From Syntrophales bacterium (lineage in GTDB: Bacteria; Desulfobacterota; Syntrophia; Syntrophales; PHBD01), in contig DAOSEM010000001.1 of assembly GCA_035363115.1 (NCBI GenBank), positions 806,001 through 870,000 of the forward strand: a DNA stretch of 64,000 nt, written 5' to 3'. A program made the position numbers and the translations under genes. Within the stretch, counting starts at the first letter, position 1. Every line of letters begins with the position of its first letter. The notes beneath the pieces were generated by a model. That model ran no database searches, was not told the origin of the DNA, and worked only from the letters and a program-made list of their open reading frames with translations. Of this stretch, positions 61,534 through 64,000 are shown in pieces.

Positions 61534-62499
61534 ATGTACGTCCACTTCTGGGGAACGCGCGGATCCCTGCCGGTTTCCATGACGGCGGAGGCGGTCCGCG
61601 GCAAGATCCGCCGAGCCCTGCTGGAGAGCAGGAAACACAAGATCGAGACCGATCGCGACGTGGAGGCGTTTCTGGAGACGCTGCCCTTTCCCGTCCGGGG
61701 CACCTATGGCGGCAATACGTCCTGCGTGGAGATCGGAGGGGGGAAGGAGACCGTTCTCTGTGACGCCGGCACGGGGCTCCGGGACTTCGGCAATGCCTTT
61801 TTAAAGTCCGGTCGAGGCTCCGGAAACCATAACGCCATTTTTCACCTGTTCATCACCCATGTCCACTGGGATCATATCCAGGGGTTCCCGTTCTTCGTCC
61901 CGGCTTACCTGCCGGGGAACCAGATCGTCATTTACGGTGTTCACCGGGACCTCAGGCGCTCCTTCACGCACCAGCAGGATCCACCTTTTTTCCCGGCGCC
62001 GCTTTCATCCATGAGGGGGGACATCCGGTTCGTCACCATCGAGGAGGACAGGGACTACGAGATCGCCGGACTGACGGTTCGGGCGATCCAGCAGAATCAC
62101 CCGGGAGACTCCTACGGGTACTCGTTCACCGGAAACGGCAGGAAGATCGTCTTTGCCACCGACGCGGAGCACAAAAGGGAGAACAGCCCGGGTGCGGACG
62201 GAATTGTGGAATTCTTCCGCAACGCCGACCTGCTGATCTTCGATGCCCAGTACACCCTGCTGGACGCGATCGACACCAAGGAGAACTGGGGGCACTCGAG
62301 CAACCTGACGGCCGTGGAGATCGCCGTGCTGGCGGGAGTGAAACGACTGTGCCTGTTCCACACGGAACACAGCTATTCCGACGAGGTGATCGAACAGTTC
62401 TGCCGGGACACGCGGAAATACCTGAAGATCCACGCCGAGGCCGAGTTGCCTCCCCTGGAGATCATGGCGGCCTACGACGGCCTCAGGATCGAGGTCTGA
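61534..62499 (+). CDS. Metallo-beta-lactamase-fold hydrolase
   Basis: This 321-residue protein has the metal motif THVHWDH (108-114), GTRGS near the start, CDAGTG, a second His in NHPGDS, ATDAEH and a late His in LFHTEHS. These fit a two-metal MBL hydrolase of the PqsE/RNase Z-like or cyclic nucleotide phosphodiesterase type. Its substrate is not clear. It follows the exporter operon by 83 bases and may have its own promoter. Confidence 0.88.
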   Translation: MYVHFWGTRGSLPVSMTAEAVRGKIRRALLESRKHKIETDRDVEAFLETLPFPVRGTYGGNTSCVEIGGGKETVLCDAGTGLRDFGNAFLKSGRGSGNHNAIFHLFITHVHWDHIQGFPFFVPAYLPGNQIVIYGVHRDLRRSFTHQQDPPFFPAPLSSMRGDIRFVTIEEDRDYEIAGLTVRAIQQNHPGDSYGYSFTGNGRKIVFATDAEHKRENSPGADGIVEFFRNADLLIFDAQYTLLDAIDTKENWGHSSNLTAVEIAVLAGVKRLCLFHTEHSYSDEVIEQFCRDTRKYLKIHAEAELPPLEIMAAYDGLRIEV

Positions 62500-62781
62500 C
62501 AACCATCCCGGGAGCGCCCCGCCGTGGCGCGTCCCGTGTCAAGATTTCCGGCCCGCCGCGGAAGAATGTTTGCCAAAACGGCAGCGGGCATTCCATTCGA
62601 TAGAGGCGCCATCTGTTGCGCCCTCCGACATCAATTATTCATCTTGCCACAACGGCTGTCTGTCTCTTGCAGTGAACAACATATGGATTCCTTGTTCGGC
62701 ATGTTGCGCATGACGTTCGTGCGAATGGGGTGGCTATTTCTCATTACCATGAAATCATTGCGGTAAATCCATTTCGACGGA
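62500..62781. other. Intergenic region before the liv operon
   Basis: No gene was seen in this stretch. It leads to the sigma-54 promoter at 62782; sites for the enhancer-binding protein should lie within it, but I could not pick out a clear repeated or palindromic site. Confidence 0.4.
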
Positions 62782-62796
62782 TGGCACCTTTCTTGC
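62782..62796 (+). promoter_or_regulatory. Sigma-54 promoter upstream of the liv genes
   Basis: TGGCAC, five bases, then TTGC matches the -24/-12 consensus exactly, with GG and GC ten bases apart. Transcription would begin near 62808, about 80 bases before livF. A sigma-54 activator is encoded at 2038-3468, but nothing shows that it acts here. Confidence 0.75.
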
Positions 62797-62890
62797 GGCT
62801 GCTGTCCTGAAGCATCCGGCATGTACCCGGCCCATGCAGCCGGGGCAGACGTCTTTTCCCCCTCCACCTCCAACAGGTCCGGACAAGACG

Positions 62891-63682
62891 ATGCTCAAGA
62901 TCACCAATCTCGAGACAACCTACCATGATGTCATCCTGGCGCTGAAGGGCATCTCGCTCACGGTCCCGGCAGGTGCGATCGTCGCTCTTCTCGGCTCCAA
63001 CGGGGCGGGAAAGACGACGACCATCAATACCGTCTGCGGGATCAGGAAGACCCTGAACCTGGAAGTCGAGGACGGGACGATGGAGTTTGCGGGGTCGATC
63101 ATCAACGACCGGGCGCCCCACGAGATCGTGGCCCTGGGGATCTCGCAGGTTCCCGAGGGAAGGCGGATCTTCGCGGAGCTGACCGTGGAGGAGAACATCC
63201 GGATCGGGTCGTGGCGGATCGACCGCAGGCGCTACCCGGAGAACCGCGAGCGCGTGCTCCGGCATTTCCCGGTCCTCCGGGAGCGGGGGCGGCAACTGGC
63301 GGGATACCTGAGCGGCGGCGAGCAGCAGATGCTGGCCATCGCAAGGGCCCTGGTGGCGGAGCCCCGGCTTCTCATCATGGACGAGCCCTCCCTGGGGATC
63401 GCACCGATCGTGGTCCGGGAGATCTTTGAGATCATCCACCGGATCAACGTGGAGGAGGGGACCACGATTCTCCTTGTTGAGCAGAATGCAAACGCGGCCC
63501 TGTCCGTCGCCGGTTACGGCTACATCATGGAGAACGGGCGCATCGTCATGGAAGGGTCGGCGGCGGAACTCCGGGAGAGCAGGGATATCCGCGAGTTCTA
63601 CCTGGGCCTGACGGAGGTGGGGACCCGGAAGAGCTTCCGGGACGTGAAGCACTACCGGCGGAAAAAGCGATGGCTTTCGTGA
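62891..63682 (+). CDS. livF: Branched-chain amino acid ABC transporter ATP-binding protein LivF-like
   Basis: The 263-residue ATPase has Walker A GSNGAGKT (35-42), SQVPEGRRIF, signature LSGGEQQ, Walker B LLIMDEPS and LLVEQNAN, typical of LivF. The family imports branched-chain amino acids or, in anaerobes, other acids and amides. The livG start lies inside its 3' end (13-base overlap). The chosen ATG at 62891 has GGAC before it; the longer frame from 62834 overlaps the leader. Confidence 0.92.
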   Translation: MLKITNLETTYHDVILALKGISLTVPAGAIVALLGSNGAGKTTTINTVCGIRKTLNLEVEDGTMEFAGSIINDRAPHEIVALGISQVPEGRRIFAELTVEENIRIGSWRIDRRRYPENRERVLRHFPVLRERGRQLAGYLSGGEQQMLAIARALVAEPRLLIMDEPSLGIAPIVVREIFEIIHRINVEEGTTILLVEQNANAALSVAGYGYIMENGRIVMEGSAAELRESRDIREFYLGLTEVGTRKSFRDVKHYRRKKRWLS

Positions 63683-64000
63683 AGGACGCGGGTGCGGAAC
63701 TTCTGGCGCTGGAGGACCTGTCGATACATTTCGGCGGCATCCGGGCCCTCGAGAACGTCTCCCTCTCCGTGCGGGAAGGGGAGATCTACTCCATCATCGG
63801 CCCCAACGGGGCCGGAAAAACGACCCTCTTCAACTGCATCAGCGGAATCTACCGGTACCAGCGGGGGACCATCCGCTTCGCCGGGGAATCGATCACCGGC
63901 CGGAAGCCTCATGAGATAGCCCGCCTGGGCGTCGGCCGTGCCTTCCAGAACATTGCCCTCTTCCGGGGCATGACAGTCCTGGACAACCTGTTGTCGGCCC
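63670..64000 (+). CDS. livG: Branched-chain amino acid ABC transporter ATP-binding protein LivG-like, N-terminal part
   Basis: The first 110 codons of a LivG-type ATPase run off the window end. Walker A GPNGAGKT and LGVGRAFQNIALF (Q-loop region) are visible. It begins at the ATG at 63670, overlapping livF by 13 bases, so the two are translated together. Membrane subunits (LivH, LivM) and a binding protein are expected beyond the window. Confidence 0.9.
   Translation, partial: MAFVKDAGAELLALEDLSIHFGGIRALENVSLSVREGEIYSIIGPNGAGKTTLFNCISGIYRYQRGTIRFAGESITGRKPHEIARLGVGRAFQNIALFRGMTVLDNLLSA

Overview
The window looks like a chromosome segment of a GC-rich anaerobic, probably syntrophic, deltaproteobacterium (Desulfobacterota, Syntrophales-like). 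This is an inference from gene content: a 4-hydroxybutyryl-CoA dehydratase-type flavoprotein, benzoyl-CoA reductase/2-hydroxyacyl-CoA dehydratase subunits with their ATP-dependent activase, two acyl-CoA ligases, thiolase, phosphate butyryltransferase and butyrate kinase genes, and a sigma-54 regulator. No rRNA, tRNA, CRISPR array, phage or insertion sequence was seen.

Layout. 0-6.4 kb: end of a thiolase, an acetyltransferase, an SDR, a sigma-54 activator, and a reverse operon of abfD-like, patatin and CGGC-protein genes. 6.8-12 kb: array 1, eight tandem small secreted cysteine-rich proteins with three copies of a second small secreted family between them. 12.2-17.5 kb: a tripartite exporter (TolC-like channel, a PAS-containing membrane fusion protein, MacB-type ATPase and permease) on the same strand directly after the array. 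17.6-34.6 kb: a long reverse-strand run with ferredoxin reductase, phytoene-desaturase-like protein, DUF748 protein, dehydratase activase, SDR, two dehydratase subunits around tex, acyl-CoA ligase, ftsH and kdsD. 34.8-39.8 kb: rlpA-like, two ptb-like genes, buk, an acyl-CoA dehydrogenase remnant and a ketopantoate-reductase-like gene. 39.8-45.2 kb: a two-component system, a B12/radical SAM protein and an NCS2 permease. 45.7-50.6 kb: array 2, seven intact genes and one broken gene of an unrelated cysteine-rich secreted family on the minus strand. 50.8-57 kb: an exported flavodoxin/ferredoxin, a cNMP-domain protein, an HAD protein, LysE, GrpB, HXXEE and an acyl-CoA ligase. 57.5-64 kb: a transglutaminase-like protein, an ABC-2 exporter, a metallo-beta-lactamase-fold hydrolase, and the start of a liv operon behind a near-perfect sigma-54 promoter.

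The most unusual content is the pair of cysteine-rich secreted-protein arrays. They encode different protein families and lie 38 kb apart on opposite strands, but they share a conserved promoter-like upstream element. Array 1 runs straight into a MacAB-TolC-type exporter whose fusion protein has a cytoplasmic PAS domain. My hypothesis is that array 1 proteins cross the inner membrane by Sec, fold in the periplasm and leave through this exporter, and that both arrays are expressed together. The central metabolic genes are consistent with activation, dehydration or reduction and thiolysis of aromatic or fatty acyl-CoAs, with Ptb-Buk recovering ATP.
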